Assembly: GCA_028023455.1 (NCBI GenBank)
Contig: JAQFVV010000017.1
Location: 7,590,186 to 7,654,185, forward strand
DNA from: Epiperipatus broadwayi
Lineage: Eukaryota > Onychophora > Udeonychophora > Euonychophora > Peripatidae
Length of the DNA: 64,000 nucleotides
Direction: 5' to 3'
The position numbers and the translations under genes are program-made. Positions within the stretch are counted from its first letter, which is position 1. Each line of letters opens with the position of its first letter. The notes beneath the pieces are model-generated. The model was not told where the DNA came from, did no database searches, and worked only from the letters and a program-made list of their open reading frames with translations. Shown one piece after another: positions 1 to 10,911 of the stretch.

Positions 1-11
1 TGTCTGGCACA

Positions 12-70
12 TAATAAGAATTTTAGCACAACCAACGTAAGGCTTCGAGTTCAAACTCATGTGAGATTTT
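12..70 (+). other. tRNA-like box B fragment, possible SINE remnant
   Basis: The stretch around GAGTTCAAACTC can fold as a tRNA T-arm (4-5 bp stem, TTCAAAC-type loop) and resembles a Pol III box B. No box A or clean 3' tail is visible, and the window edge may cut the element. This is a weak call made from one motif. Confidence 0.2.
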
Positions 71-183
71 GTTTAGGCAATTGAGAAAGATTTCAGGTAT
101 AAGAGGCAAGATTTAGTAGATGGAGGTTCGGTTTTGTTAATTATTGCATGTATTTTGGAGCAGTTTGGTAGAATGGGGTTCAT

Positions 184-483
184 CTTCTTTTTAATGAAAT
201 AAGTTATAAATAGTAAAAAGCGTATTTTCAAAAAGTCTGTTGGAATAATTTTATTTGAAGAGTTAAATATAGTTCGTCTTCCTTTTAATGAAATAAGTTA
301 TAAACAGTAAAAAGCGTATTTTCAAAAAGTCTGTCGGAATAATTTTATTTGAAGAGTTAAATATAGTTTATCTTCTTTTTAATGAAATAAGTTATAAACA
401 GTAAAAAGAGTATTTTCTAAAAAGTCTGTCTGCATTATTTTTTTTGAAGAGTTAAATATAGTTCGTCTTTGTTATGAAATAAT
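184..483 (+). repeat. 94-bp tandem repeat, three copies plus a partial fourth
   Basis: The phrase taatgaaataagttataaa begins at 192, 286 and 380, giving an exact period of 94 bp. Each copy continues through gtaaaaagcgtattttc, a gtctgt block and gaagagttaaatatagtt. A shortened fourth start (ttatgaaataatttag) follows near 470. The copies differ by only a few substitutions. The array ends about 75 bp before the first ATG of the gag-like frame, so it may be a 5' leader or LTR part of that retroelement. Confidence 0.85.
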
Positions 484-556
484 TTAGAGCATTTTATTGG
501 CTTTTAGATTTTCTAAAAAAAAAAGTTAGTATTGCGAATTTAATCTTTGTATAAAA

Positions 557-1740
557 ATGGAAGTCAACAAAGAAAGCGACAGGGCGGCATGTGTAGAAGA
601 AAGTCCTGTCTCATTTAAAAACCCTCAAATTGTGGAAAAAGAAGAGAGTGAGTCACAGATGATGATGAAGATGGTAATAGAAATAAAGGAGGAAATTAAG
701 CAGGGCCAATAGGCAATGAAGAAAGAAATTAGTGAAGTTAAACAGGGCCAGCAGGCAATAAAGGAAGAAATGATTATGGAAATGAAAGAAATGAGACAAG
801 AAATAATGGGAGAAGTAGAGAAGAATCAAGAGGCTATAAAAATTATGGAAAATGAATTGAGAAATGATAGACAGGAAGTGGAAAGTGTAAAGGAAGAGAT
901 AAAAGAAATGAAAAATCAGCTAGAACAGGATAGCATTAGGTCTGCTAACTTAGAAATGAAAATAGTACTTGTAGAAGAAAAGATAAAGAGAGTATTTCAT
1001 AATAGAGTAGAAAGCCAAGATAATTTGAAAGCTGAGGTTGAACAAATGTGTCTAGATATGACAAAAGGCTTGGAATATAGGTTACTTGAGATTGAAAACG
1101 AGTATAAAAACTCAGGAAGAAAAAGGCAGGAGGAAACCACCAGCAGATTCTGGGAAAAACAATTTTTTATTGAAGTTTTTAAAGCAGAGATGGGAGAAAG
1201 CCCTTGACTCATCTGGAAAGTCTGGATAGCTTGTTTCATGTTCACGACTGGTCTGATGATGATAAAGTTACACTTGCCAGTAGCCATCTGCAGGGAACAG
1301 CCTTGGATTGGTGGTGCACGTTGTTTACTAAACCCCATACATTTAAGGGTTACAGACGTTCCATTTTGAGGACCTTCTGGAGTGAAGCCAGACAAGATGG
1401 GATACTTTATAAGATATCACAAGAGAGGTATCCTGTTAACCGTGGCGAAATGCATGAACAGTTTTTCTTTAGGCAGGTGGCAAAATTGAAATCTCTGACC
1501 GCATTTCCTCAATCGGACGATCAGATAATACGGACCATTCATCATAATATGCCACCTACTGTACAGCAAATGATGATGAGTAATGGTAGTCGCTCAATTG
1601 AGGAAATGGCCGAATTTATAACTCAAATAGATTTTGGCAACATAGTAACAGAACCCATGGGCAGGTTTATTAGGGTAGACTGTCAAGGCGATCAAACGTC
1701 CCATAAGAGGAACCACCTGACCGAGTTTAGATTTAAATTA
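557..1740 (+). pseudogene. Degenerate Ty3/gypsy-type gag
   Basis: Gag forms the capsid particle of LTR retrotransposons. A frame opens at the ATG at 557 and is interrupted by an in-frame TAG at 710-712. It then encodes a highly charged, Glu/Lys-rich coiled coil to about 1130 (for example KKEISEVKQGQQAIKEE). The frame is lost near 1200 (TGA 1205-1207). Capsid-like sequence continues in another frame from about 1204, with LQGTALDWW and a FFFRQVAKLKSL / SIEEMAEF region typical of arthropod gypsy capsid domains. Homology fades after about 1720; the open frame to 1875 is AT-rich filler. No zinc knuckle, protease or pol follows, so this is a broken, 3'-truncated copy. The short phrase F(F/C)xRQVAK also occurs in the gag remnant at 16.6-16.8 kb, so the two elements may be related. 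Confidence 0.7.
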
Positions 1741-1875
1741 GCCAGTCATTTTCTTTTGGTTTTAGTAAAAAAAGATTTTGTTAATAAATTACGAGAATGG
1801 AGAAAGGTTTTGATTAAAATGAAATATTGTTTTGTTTTTCATGAGTGCGAGGCAAACGTTCGGTCGAATTTCTAA

Positions 1876-2386
1876 GAATAATTTTAAAGTGTTTCTAGTT
1901 AAAAACAAAAAAAAAAAGTTACAGGAATTTTTTTTTTTTTTGATCACGTTTTGAGGCAGTTGAACCGAATTGAAATCCGTTTCAATGGTGTTATTACCAA
2001 AAATATTTATTAAGCATTTAATTTTCATTAAACGTTTAATGTTTAAATTTTATTATTATTTAAAAAAGAATACGTGTATCAAAATACACAAGCATTTATA
2101 TGTAAAACCTGTTTATATAATTTTAATGTTTATCGATTTATTTTAGTTTTTATATACCGCTTGTTTTTACTTTAAATCAATTAACAAAAAAACAAGCAAC
2201 CTAGCTAATTACATTCCTGTGGCTTTTATTTTAATAGCGGAGATTTGATTTTTATGTAGTTGTTTTCATTTCAATAATCCCTGGGTAGAATTCCTAGATT
2301 AGATTGAGCGGGAGATTAATATTTTCCCTGCCTAAGGTGTAGAAATTAGACAACAAGGAAAGTGTTTCACGGGAAATGGAGCAACA
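1876..2386. other. AT-rich spacer with no gene seen
   Basis: Mostly A/T with long A and T runs (around 1908-1940). I see no open frame, RNA gene or repeat. The last 100 bases become less AT-rich as they approach the promoter-like module at 2387. Confidence 0.5.
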
Positions 2387-2420
2387 TATAAATAGCCCCG
2401 AAAATTTGGAGTGTCAGTTA
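2387..2420 (+). promoter_or_regulatory. Candidate core promoter: TATA box plus initiator
   Basis: TATAAATAG occupies 2387-2395 and TCAGTT occupies 2414-2419. The distance from the first T of TATA to the A of TCA (2416) is 29 nt, the usual spacing for arthropod TATA/initiator promoters. A 323-nt leader ending in a good splice donor follows. It could equally be the promoter of a solo LTR. Confidence 0.5.
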
Positions 2421-2738
2421 ATTCATTATTCGTACTAGAGAAGCTGTTTCTCAAGTGAAAGTTTATATCAGCGCAGACATTTAAATTCTTAAAGGACATC
2501 AGCTGTTATTAAATACTTTTGCTTGCAACAAGATGAACAATTCTATACGTGTTGTCAAAACCCGAATGGCTTGCTAACTCAACAAAAAATGGAACCCTGA
2601 CTTCCAAATTTGCTCCAGTAACTTAAACACCTACAAGAAGCTGGAACCTTGTTACATTTACCTTGCCATGGTCGAAGAACCTGAAAATGAACTTAAGTAA
2701 AAGTGCGCACTCTATGTGAACATTGCTTTTACCGAAAG
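2416..2738 (+). other. Candidate non-coding first exon (323 nt)
   Basis: The segment begins at the inferred start site 2416 and ends at CCGAAAG|GTAACT, a sound donor with GT at 2739-2740. It is richer in G and C than its flanks and has no long open frame. No acceptor or second exon could be assigned. It may be the leader of an unknown gene or an LTR R-U5 region. Its length nearly matches two other candidate leaders (5812-6135 on -, and 54986-55307 on +). Confidence 0.35.
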
Positions 2739-3960
2739 GTAACTATTTTCCTTTTATTCTTCCCAGGGTAAATTAATCATCAGTAAATCTCTGCTCAGTC
2801 TAATCATAAATATGTATTCATAAGCTTAAGGAATTTATATAGCCTCATATTTAATATTTGCTGTGTTTTCTAATATTTTGTAGTGTGTCTTGGAATCTTA
2901 GTTTTAAGATTCCAAGTTGCTTTCAATTTTTGTTTATTGGAGAGTGACGAGTGAGTTTTCTATTTTTATGTATTTTTATAAATGCTTTGGCAGTCATGCC
3001 TTTTAAATGCTTACCTGTAATTATGTTAAGATTCAATAATTAATTTTAAACTCTATGTTTGCCCTATTGCTAAACCTCCAAAATCTGTTGGCTGACAAGT
3101 TTATTGTCTAATTTTCTGCAGGTGGGAATTTTGTTTCATATATCTCTGAAGGCGGAAATTAGAATTGTTTTCTTTGTAATTTTATAAGTTGTCAGCAGGA
3201 AGATAATATTTATCCTTTTTTAAATTACAGGTGCACAATACCTTCATTCTGCTAAAGTGTTTACAACTTTTAATGTTTTCATACTCATGTGCACTCTCCG
3301 ATAGATTTATTTTTGTACTTATTACGTATGCTTTAAATTTATCAGAGCGTGTACTCAGAATTTGTTTGTAATTCATTTTCTTTTCTTTAATTGTTGGGGC
3401 AGAGAAACTGTTTTTCTAATTATTTGCTTGTCTCCTATTGAGACCTTTTCTTATAAATTTTAAAGTAATTTTCGCCAATCGTTTGGCTGGGATTCATCAG
3501 ATTTTAATTGTTTTACTTCCTTTCAATCTTATTTTTCGGTTTTTCTTGAGGTGGATCAATCACCATTATTTTAAACGTAGTAATAGGTGCAGTTCTTACT
3601 GATATAAGGACATTCGAGGTCTGACCATGTTTAGATCTCGAAAAGCTCATTGGCACTGGCTTCTTTGATCTATTTCAAGGATGTATTGTTTGAATATCTG
3701 AAAGTGAGAACCAATGTTAAGATGAATCCTCAGCTGAATGAAATATGATTCCTCCCTTTTAAATTTGTTTATTAGAGAAGTAGATCTGCCAGAGCATTGC
3801 ATTTAGTCTTTCTGGTACATGCCTGAGCTAATCATATTTGTTAACTTATAAACTTTTCTTATAAGTTAATTTTCTCTTAATAAAATTTTATTAAATATGT
3901 TTAAACTTAATTTGGCTGACATTTGTCTTTGTGCTTTTGTCTCAATTGTCTAAACAATTT
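2739..3960. other. AT-rich intron-like or intergenic sequence
   Basis: No credible gene is visible. There is a short inverted stretch around tcttagttttaagattcc (about 2895-2920). Otherwise I see only AT-rich, non-repetitive DNA; short open frames here look like chance. Confidence 0.4.
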
Positions 3961-4133
3961 AAGATCTCTTGTTTCTCCCTGAGTCTAGTCGGCGCAAACC
4001 ATCATCATCATCTATTCTGATCACACTAAACAAATTTTTGAGACACATAGTGGTCTGGTGGCGCCCTCTGTATCATAATAGATTGATAGACAAAATTAAA
4101 AAGCTTTCGTCCGGCACAATATATATATATATT
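3960..4133 (+). mobile_element. SINE-like element with CCGGCACAAT-(AT)n tail
   Basis: A less AT-rich block containing ggtggcgccctctgt (about 4055) ends in ccggcacaat followed by (AT)n at 4111-4132. The same tail recurs at the end of other elements in the window (10891, 46726, 45495, 56115). The 5' limit is uncertain and no box A/B is convincing, so this is probably a 5'-truncated copy. Confidence 0.45.
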
Positions 4134-5811
4134 ACAAAAGGTTTCACACTTGGAATGATATTATACATTTATAAACTTGGGATTTGTTTTTATAAAATCC
4201 TCTTTATTAATTATTTCATGAATATAATTTTATAGAATATATTGTAACTTGTGCTGAGTTAATACGCCAATTTACAAATGTTTACAATTAAAATGCTGTG
4301 GATGTATAAAACAAATATAGAAGATCGTGACAGGTTTAGATGATATAAAAGATAGTTTGCGATTTAGTATTAAATGATTTTGTAATCAGGCAACAATATG
4401 CAATCTTAATCATTTGTCTACCTTATGAAAATCATTATATATATATATTTTTATTGGTATTGTTTGGAAAGACGTCTTTGGGACTTATACATACAAAACA
4501 AACAATGCGCTACATTTACAAGAATAAATTATGTAATCATTAATACAAATTAGATTTACGTCTATGGGAATCGATAATGGTTTTTAAAAGAAAGCAGTTT
4601 TAAAATCAACATACTGAATGTATTTTTCGAAATGAATCATCATCTTTAACACATCATTGTGACTGACTAAGGTTAGGCGAACAGTGATCAAATTAAAGAG
4701 CAGAGTAACGGTACTAGCGTACAATAAAGAAATCAAGCCTTCATGGCAGTTTTGGATATTCTATAATTTTTAAAAGAATATTTGAAACAAATTTAGATTT
4801 GATATGCTCGCGCATTCTGGTGGAGCAATATCGATGGAGAGGCTGAGTTTAAAAGCCCAGAGCTGGATGAATGATCATCTGCAGTACATCAACTTCATAA
4901 GCCTCACATTCCACAGGGAGTAGTATCCCTGAGTACAAACGATCTTGAAAAGTAGGACGGGAGCTTCAGGCTTCTGATGTTCCCAGTGACAAAACAATCA
5001 AGAAATGGAAAAGATAAAATATCAGAGTAAAGGAAAAGGTATGCCAGCAACGTTTATATAATTTTATAATATAATTTTCATATAATATTATTTTAAAGTT
5101 TGGAAATGGTGTAACCTCTTGTACAATAACCTGTTTTCAATCCTGAATCATTTAACAATTTGTAATGAATAGTAACTCTTTTCTATAGCATTAAACTAAT
5201 AAAATTTATATTTAAATTTGATTCCCATATACATATTACAGATTACATTAGCCCTTTAGGTAACAGGAGGAAAGGATGGACTAATTATATTAATCAAGGT
5301 TCACGATCTTTTAAAATGAAATTTTAAAAACAAATTCAAAGCAGTAAATTTAGCTGAATTCATCCACAGTAAAAGTTTTTAATTGACTTTAAGAATAACA
5401 CATTTAAAATGAAACCAAACTCACGAGCAATTTTTATTTAATATAAACAAAACTTTATTGATAGGTTTTAAATGAAGCCCCACTTCTTTCCAAATTAAAC
5501 AATTATTTCCCCCCTTTTCCAAACTCGCAAGTTTGGAGATTTTTGGCATATTAAAGAAAATAAATTATATCTATACATTAAACAAAATACATAAAATCTT
5601 AATGGAGCCACACAAAATTATATATATGAGTTCAAGTGTTAAAGGTAAGTTAAAATACATTATATTAGTAAGGGATTACAGAAAGAGAGTTTAACAGCAA
5701 AATTAGCAGAAACTTATAAATTAATATCTGAAACAAAGGTTTAACTACATCTTATTAGAAATTACAAAAGGAATTTACATATTAAGGCAACTCTATATTA
5801 TGTGAGGTTAC
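4134..5811. other. AT-rich sequence with one G/C-richer leader-like block
   Basis: Most is featureless. A more balanced block at about 4800-5038 ends in GGAAAAG|GTATGCC, which resembles a splice donor, but I could not find a TATA/initiator pair in front of it. I make no gene call. Confidence 0.3.
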
Positions 5812-6135
5812 CTCAGCAAGCAAGCAGATGCAGTGAAAGCAGTCAGCAATGAAACGGTCATGTTGTATGGCTGGTCAGATGGAACTTGATGGCATCAGGT
5901 AGACAGTCTTCTGAGAGAAGAAGAGAAGGTGAAAGGTTACTCTACTCAAACTTTATAACGCTTGACTTTTCCTGACTTCTTAAAGTGGAATGATGAATCA
6001 ATTTTTCTGGAAAACTACTAACTCAAACATTCTGAAATAAGTTACTAATTCAAAGTTTAATTAGTAACTCAAAGTAAACTGAATGCAAATGACTGAAAAG
6101 TACTGAAAGTAACTAACTAAAAAAGTAACTAAACT
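5812..6135 (-). other. Candidate minus-strand non-coding first exon (324 nt)
   Basis: Reading leftward from the inferred start at 6135, the segment ends CTTGCTGAG|GTAACC, with the donor GT at 5811-5810. The first half carries repeated AGTTACT/AGTA words; the second half is more balanced in base composition. There is no long open frame. An LTR leader is an alternative. Downstream exons were not found. Confidence 0.4.
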
Positions 6136-6166
6136 GACTTCTTTTGTTCTAGGGGCCCCTTTTATA
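6132..6166 (-). promoter_or_regulatory. Candidate minus-strand core promoter: TATA box plus initiator
   Basis: On the minus strand TATAAAAG (6166 down to 6159) is followed by GGGGCCCC and then TCAGTT (6137 down to 6132). The A of TCA (6135) lies exactly 31 nt from the first T of TATA. This is the best-spaced TATA/initiator pair in the window and is followed by a 324-nt leader with a splice donor. Confidence 0.55.
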
Positions 6167-6169
6167 CAC

Positions 6170-6534
6170 ATTTTAATCCCTCCAAGAATGCAATTTCAGT
6201 TTCCCACAGCTATCTCTTGATTAAATAAAAAACATTTAATTAGCAAAATATTTTTAAAACAGATAAGGCTTGAAATATCATTTGATATATTTTTAAAGAT
6301 TTGAAAACAACTAACAAAAGAATTGCTTGTGATTTTAATTAAGATTTCTAATTTTAATTAATGAAAACAGTCTGAATCTAGATAAAGATTATTTCAGTAT
6401 TTCGAGCCTTCCCCATTTTTCTTTGTTGTTACATTCCAATACCTTAATTAAATACACATATATAAAAAGATATTTACAATTATATAAGAAAATGTTTAAT
6501 TTTCAGCAATAAATATTAATAAAATTATTGCTTC

Positions 6535-6536
<2 letters not shown>
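6170..6536. other. AT-rich upstream region, no gene seen
   Basis: Upstream flank of the minus-strand promoter. It contains runs of A/T and no recognisable gene or repeat. Confidence 0.4.
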
Positions 6537-6579
<43 letters not shown>

Positions 6580-6614
6580 ATTATTGCTATATTTATATAT
6601 ATATATATATATAT
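6537..6614. repeat. (TA)n microsatellite, interrupted
   Basis: Two (AT)n blocks separated by aaataaaattattgctat. These are simple repeats with no other content. Confidence 0.9.
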
Positions 6615-7620
6615 GCATCACGCAAACTACTGTTTCACTTTATTAAATATAATTAATTTTACTAATTTCTCTAATCATTATGTATACGGTGTGTGGGTGA
6701 ATGGCATATATTTAAGGTGAGGTCTGAATTGCAGGCCCCACAGGAGGTTAGTGTAGATGGTGAAGCATGAAGCTCGATGATGATTAGACATTGACTGCTT
6801 CAGTATAAAGACTTAGCAGCTTTAAGATGTAACACTAATTATAGAAGACAGCATCTAAAAAAGTACATTTTTAACAATTTGAAAAATATAAATTTGTACA
6901 CAAAAATAATAAAAAAACATTATGGTACTAAATAAAAACAGATAGTTGTGACTTTTTAAAATTCACTTTATGCTACCATCGTCATTCCTCCACCCCCTCG
7001 CACAAGGTACTGCATTCTGCCATCACAAACATGACCAAAATTTCCCCAATTTTACTTTTAATTAAAAAATACATATATTTACTTGCATGAAATTATAAAA
7101 TGGACACTAAAGCAAAATTATCAAAAAATATACTATTAAACAAAAAAAAAAAAAAAAATCTATTTAATTGCTTAAATAAATATATTAACTACAAAAATAG
7201 TAAGTATATTATCTACAAAATGGACAGTAAAGCAAAGAATATATAAATTAACTATGCCAGAAAAGTAAAAAATCAGCAAATCTAAATAAAAGCTATATCT
7301 AGCTCAAATTTTTAAAAAGGAGAGAGTTAAAGCATGTTTTTACGGTATAATGGCTGCACATGATCTTGATCAAAAATGTCTACATTTATTTTGTTAAAAA
7401 ACAAAAAAAGAAATTTAGTAAATTTTTATCAAAACATAAAAAAAATTAGTAAACTTTTATTAAAATGGAATCAATGAGGTGAACTGATTTTTTAAATATT
7501 GTCCAGAATACCAACAAAAGTGCCATCTTCTTCATGCAGCCAGCAGATAGATCATAGTTCTTCAGTTTTATATGCTTTATGGGGAGAGGGATAGTAAACT
7601 ATTATTATAACAGCCAATGA
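6615..7620. other. AT-rich intergenic sequence, no gene seen
   Basis: A slightly G/C-richer patch lies at about 6685-6800, and an A15-type run at about 7143-7158. No open frame or structured element can be supported. Confidence 0.4.
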
Positions 7621-7624
7621 GGTG

Positions 7625-7707
7625 GATATATATATATTGTAACATAATTAAAGTTACTCAAATATATATATATATATATATATTGTAACATAATTAAAGT
7701 TACTCAA
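7625..7707. repeat. Direct duplication of an (AT)n-ttgtaacataatt unit
   Basis: The words attgtaacataattaaag and ttactcaa occur twice in succession, each preceded by (AT)n (7625-7660 and 7661-7706). On the minus strand each (AT)n junction reads gttacaatatatata, close to the SINE tail seen elsewhere, so this may be a duplicated SINE end. Confidence 0.7.
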
Positions 7708-7857
7708 AGAAATATTTAAAGGAGTCCAAATATCAAGAATTATAAGCAAATTATTAATAACAAGTATTATAACTCAGGTATACAGACAGTAGGTTTTATC
7801 CACTTTCATTTCTTGGTTTGATGTTAAGTGCATGTTTAAACAAATACTAAGTGAATA

Positions 7858-7960
7858 TGGTCTAGCAGGGCACCACTAGATTATCTGAATCTAGACACGG
7901 TTATATCTGATAACCTTTCACATGTACCGGGTTTGAATCCCCTCTTTTGGTACTTTATTT
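7858..7960 (+). mobile_element. tRNA-like SINE head or tRNA pseudogene remnant
   Basis: CGGGTTTGAATCCCC (about 7928-7943) is a good T-arm and Pol III box B. Upstream are two short hairpins, ctagatt...aatctag and ggttat...ataacc, in the places of an anticodon arm and a long variable arm. The D-arm/box A is poor and no closed acceptor stem is visible, so a functional tRNA is unlikely. Confidence 0.35.
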
Positions 7961-9300
7961 CTAATAAAATGAGAGATTTTGCTTTTTGAGCCATATCACT
8001 ATATGCACTAATATTTAGGTAAAAGTAAAACATCTATAAACCAAAGTGGAGTATACTAGACATAAATCATTTCTCAGATCTTAGCATAACAAATGTGTTT
8101 CAATATTTTTATAAGTTTACTAGCTCAGATTATATATAACTAATTTAGGATGGCAATTCACTCATCCTTGCATGAAATAGATGACGGGATGTGGTTATAA
8201 TAATACTAAGAAATCACTAAATATTATAAAATCAATATTTATTTATGGCCTTTAAACAGTTAAACAGCTCATTAATTAAAACGTTGATGACAATGATGAT
8301 GATGATAATAATAACGATAATGACCAGGGGTTTCAACTACAGCTCTAGGACTAAACCTAAACATAAAACTAATTTTTATAAAGAAATTCATAATTATTGC
8401 TTAATTTTAGCATACTTACTTATATCTTAAATAACTAATATTCAACCATTGATGATGATGAATAATCACACTTAACAAAGACTACACTTAATGAAATATA
8501 TACGCCTCATTTAATAAAACAAACTAATATTTATTACTACATTTCTAACATATACATAAAAATTTCTAGATAAATATGAAAATTGACATGAATAATAATA
8601 ATAATAATAATTGATTATATAACAATCCTCAGATTAATTTCAAGTTCTTCCCCCTTTCCCTTCAAATGTATTTTGTATTAAGTTGGACGTCACATTGACC
8701 ATGATTTTCACTCCATGAGAAAAGTATTTCAAGAAAAAAAAAATATTATCTGCTCATTAGCACACATACTTTAAAAATCTAACATGTAAATAGAATGTAA
8801 AAAAAAAAATGTTAGTAGAATTGAAAGAGCAAGTTTTAGAAAAGAGTTTTAAATCATTATCTCCCCCTCCCTTCCAAGCGCTGAAATCTATACTTTCTCA
8901 AGACAAAATAATTTAATATTTTAACACCACCTATTATTTCACATTCACTCGCAATTATACACATATAAAAATATCATTATGTATGTGCATGTTTTATCCC
9001 ATAATAACAAAATATTATTTAAAACCAAAATAATAATAATATATTAGTTAAAACTAAAATCATAACACCATAAAAAAAATTGTTTTACACATTAATATTT
9101 TTCATAACTGTAAAATTAATAAACAAATAATTTTCATACATTCAAGATCATTTATGAAGCTCAAAGTTATTATTAGTAAGACATTCTTGTTTTTAATCGA
9201 TCTGAATAGTCTTTAAAAGTTCTTTAAATAAAATATACCACTTTATTGCTAAAATGTTTATTAAGACTGATATCATAAAGAAAATAGATATAAAAGTCAT
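7961..9300. other. AT-rich sequence with short GAT and AAT trinucleotide runs
   Basis: ATG/ATA trinucleotide runs occur at about 8285-8325 and (AAT)n at about 8590-8613. The open frame over 8245-8430 is explained by these runs. No gene is seen. Confidence 0.4.
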
Positions 9301-9309
9301 ATTACCGAT

Positions 9310-9560
9310 CTTTTGTTTGTGGCGAATTTCCAAGGGTTCAAACTTGTCTTGTATAATGTCTATATTTCTGCAGCTACCATTTCCGTTTTATGTGGGAACA
9401 ATCTCTTTCTTGAGGTGTATAACTATTTGATGATGATGACTCTATTGAGGTTATTTGCTTTAGTGGACAATTTGGAAATCATTATATTAATTTTTCTTCT
9501 CTTCCTGTCAAGCATGATTCTTTTAGTGGATGAAATACAGCGGTTGTTTTCACATTTATA
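9310..9560 (+). mobile_element. Possible SINE with box B and a shared internal motif
   Basis: AAGGGTTCAAACTTG (about 9336-9350) resembles box B. About 50 nt later lies gggaacaatctctttcttg (about 9394-9412), which matches gggagcaatctctttctta near 61766 with two changes. The sharing of this word between two box-B-containing blocks suggests a repeat family. The ends are not defined. Confidence 0.3.
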
Positions 9561-9561
9561 A

Positions 9562-10740
9562 ATTTTCTTGAGTTTAAAATCAGTTGTTGGAACAATTAAT
9601 TGGACTTGATGATTAATATTTATCAGTAGATTAATTCATCTTCTTTGAATACAGGTGAATGCTTTCTTCCTTCTATTAAAAACATCTTATTTCTCTGGTC
9701 AGTTGAAAGGTGTAGAATATTATTTTAGACACAACATCTTTTCTTTCCTATGTGATGTGCAGCTTCCCCCAGATGGTCCGGAAAAGATGGGACATACATA
9801 TAATTTTTCTAGCCAGCCATTTCTTATATTTTCAACATTCAATTTAATAGTCTAAAAATCTGAATCATCCTCACCAAAAAAAACAATAATTCCAGACAGC
9901 TTTTTATATCCAATTTTTAGCTAACTTAACCAATCAGAGATAGCGTCACTTGCTATTTTTGGACAAATTCGTTTTAATTAGATCTCTAATTTATTTTCAA
10001 CTAAATTATTTTTCAACTGAAAAGTTTAATCCTTTTTCCAGACACTTTTGTTTTAAAATATATATATATATAGACTTAATCCTTATTTCCTTTCTTTTTT
10101 TTTTTTTTTAGGTAACATTTCAAATTTTTGAGCTTCCTTCTTTAGATCTTAAGATAAGACAATTTCAAAATTAGAGCTCTCACCCATTATAAGCTCCCAA
10201 AGTGAAAAACAATTATTTACAAAAAAAATTGCTACAAAGATCGATATCTGATTAAACAGATTTCCTCTTTTAACAAAAAATTGTACAAAAAAAATAATTT
10301 GACAGATTTAATCCTTCCTTTTCTTTCAATATTTAGTAAATGTAAATTTCTGTATGTAATGTACACACATCCTTCATTCTTTCAAATCATTCATAAACTA
10401 ACATTAAATAATATAATTGCTAGCTTAGTAATTATAACCCTATTATTTAATTAAATCTGTAACTTTTAAATCCCAATTACAATTAAAGAAAAGCAAAATA
10501 GAAGCATAGAATAAGACATTAAAATTGATCAAGCATAGGTTAGTTTTAAAGAAAGTTAAAATGTTGAATATTTGAAATATAAAACAATTAAATAGTTTAC
10601 ACATACATTGCCTATACGTATGCATTATAACTTTGCTTTTTAACAGAAAATTTAAATATTAAATGTGTGTGCTGCTCTTTTTGAGATTTATTAACACACA
10701 AACAAGTAAAGCATATAATTGCTGTCCCACTCTCTTTCTG
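9562..10740. other. AT-rich sequence, no gene seen
   Basis: Short T-runs and one (TA)n stretch (about 10060-10074) are present. The open frames here lack any recognisable domain and have AT-driven composition. Confidence 0.4.
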
Positions 10741-10911
10741 TCTAAAACGTTTAAAATTTTGATCTGGTAGGGTTTGAACTTGGATGCCCTACAACTTCCT
10801 TTATGGTTATATAAAAATGTGATGATGATTTTGTTTTACACTTTCTTACATGCACATTACTATAAATTTGGCTAGTGACCAAATTGTAATGGCACAATAT
10901 ATATATATATG
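10741..10911 (+). mobile_element. Short SINE: box B head to GGCACAAT-(AT)n tail
   Basis: GTAGGGTTTGAACTTGGATG (about 10767-10786) carries a box-B-like T-arm. The segment ends at ggcacaat followed by (AT)n at 10891-10911, the same tail as at 4111 and 46726. A spacing of about 140 bp from box B to tail is plausible for a SINE. Confidence 0.45.

Noticed and set aside
184-483. Possible CRISPR-like or centromeric array
   Set aside because: Only three units of 94 bp without spacers. A local tandem repeat next to a retroelement is a simpler reading.
7920-7950. Functional tRNA gene at the box B motif
   Set aside because: No closed acceptor stem and no good D-arm could be formed, so it is treated as a SINE or tRNA-like remnant.
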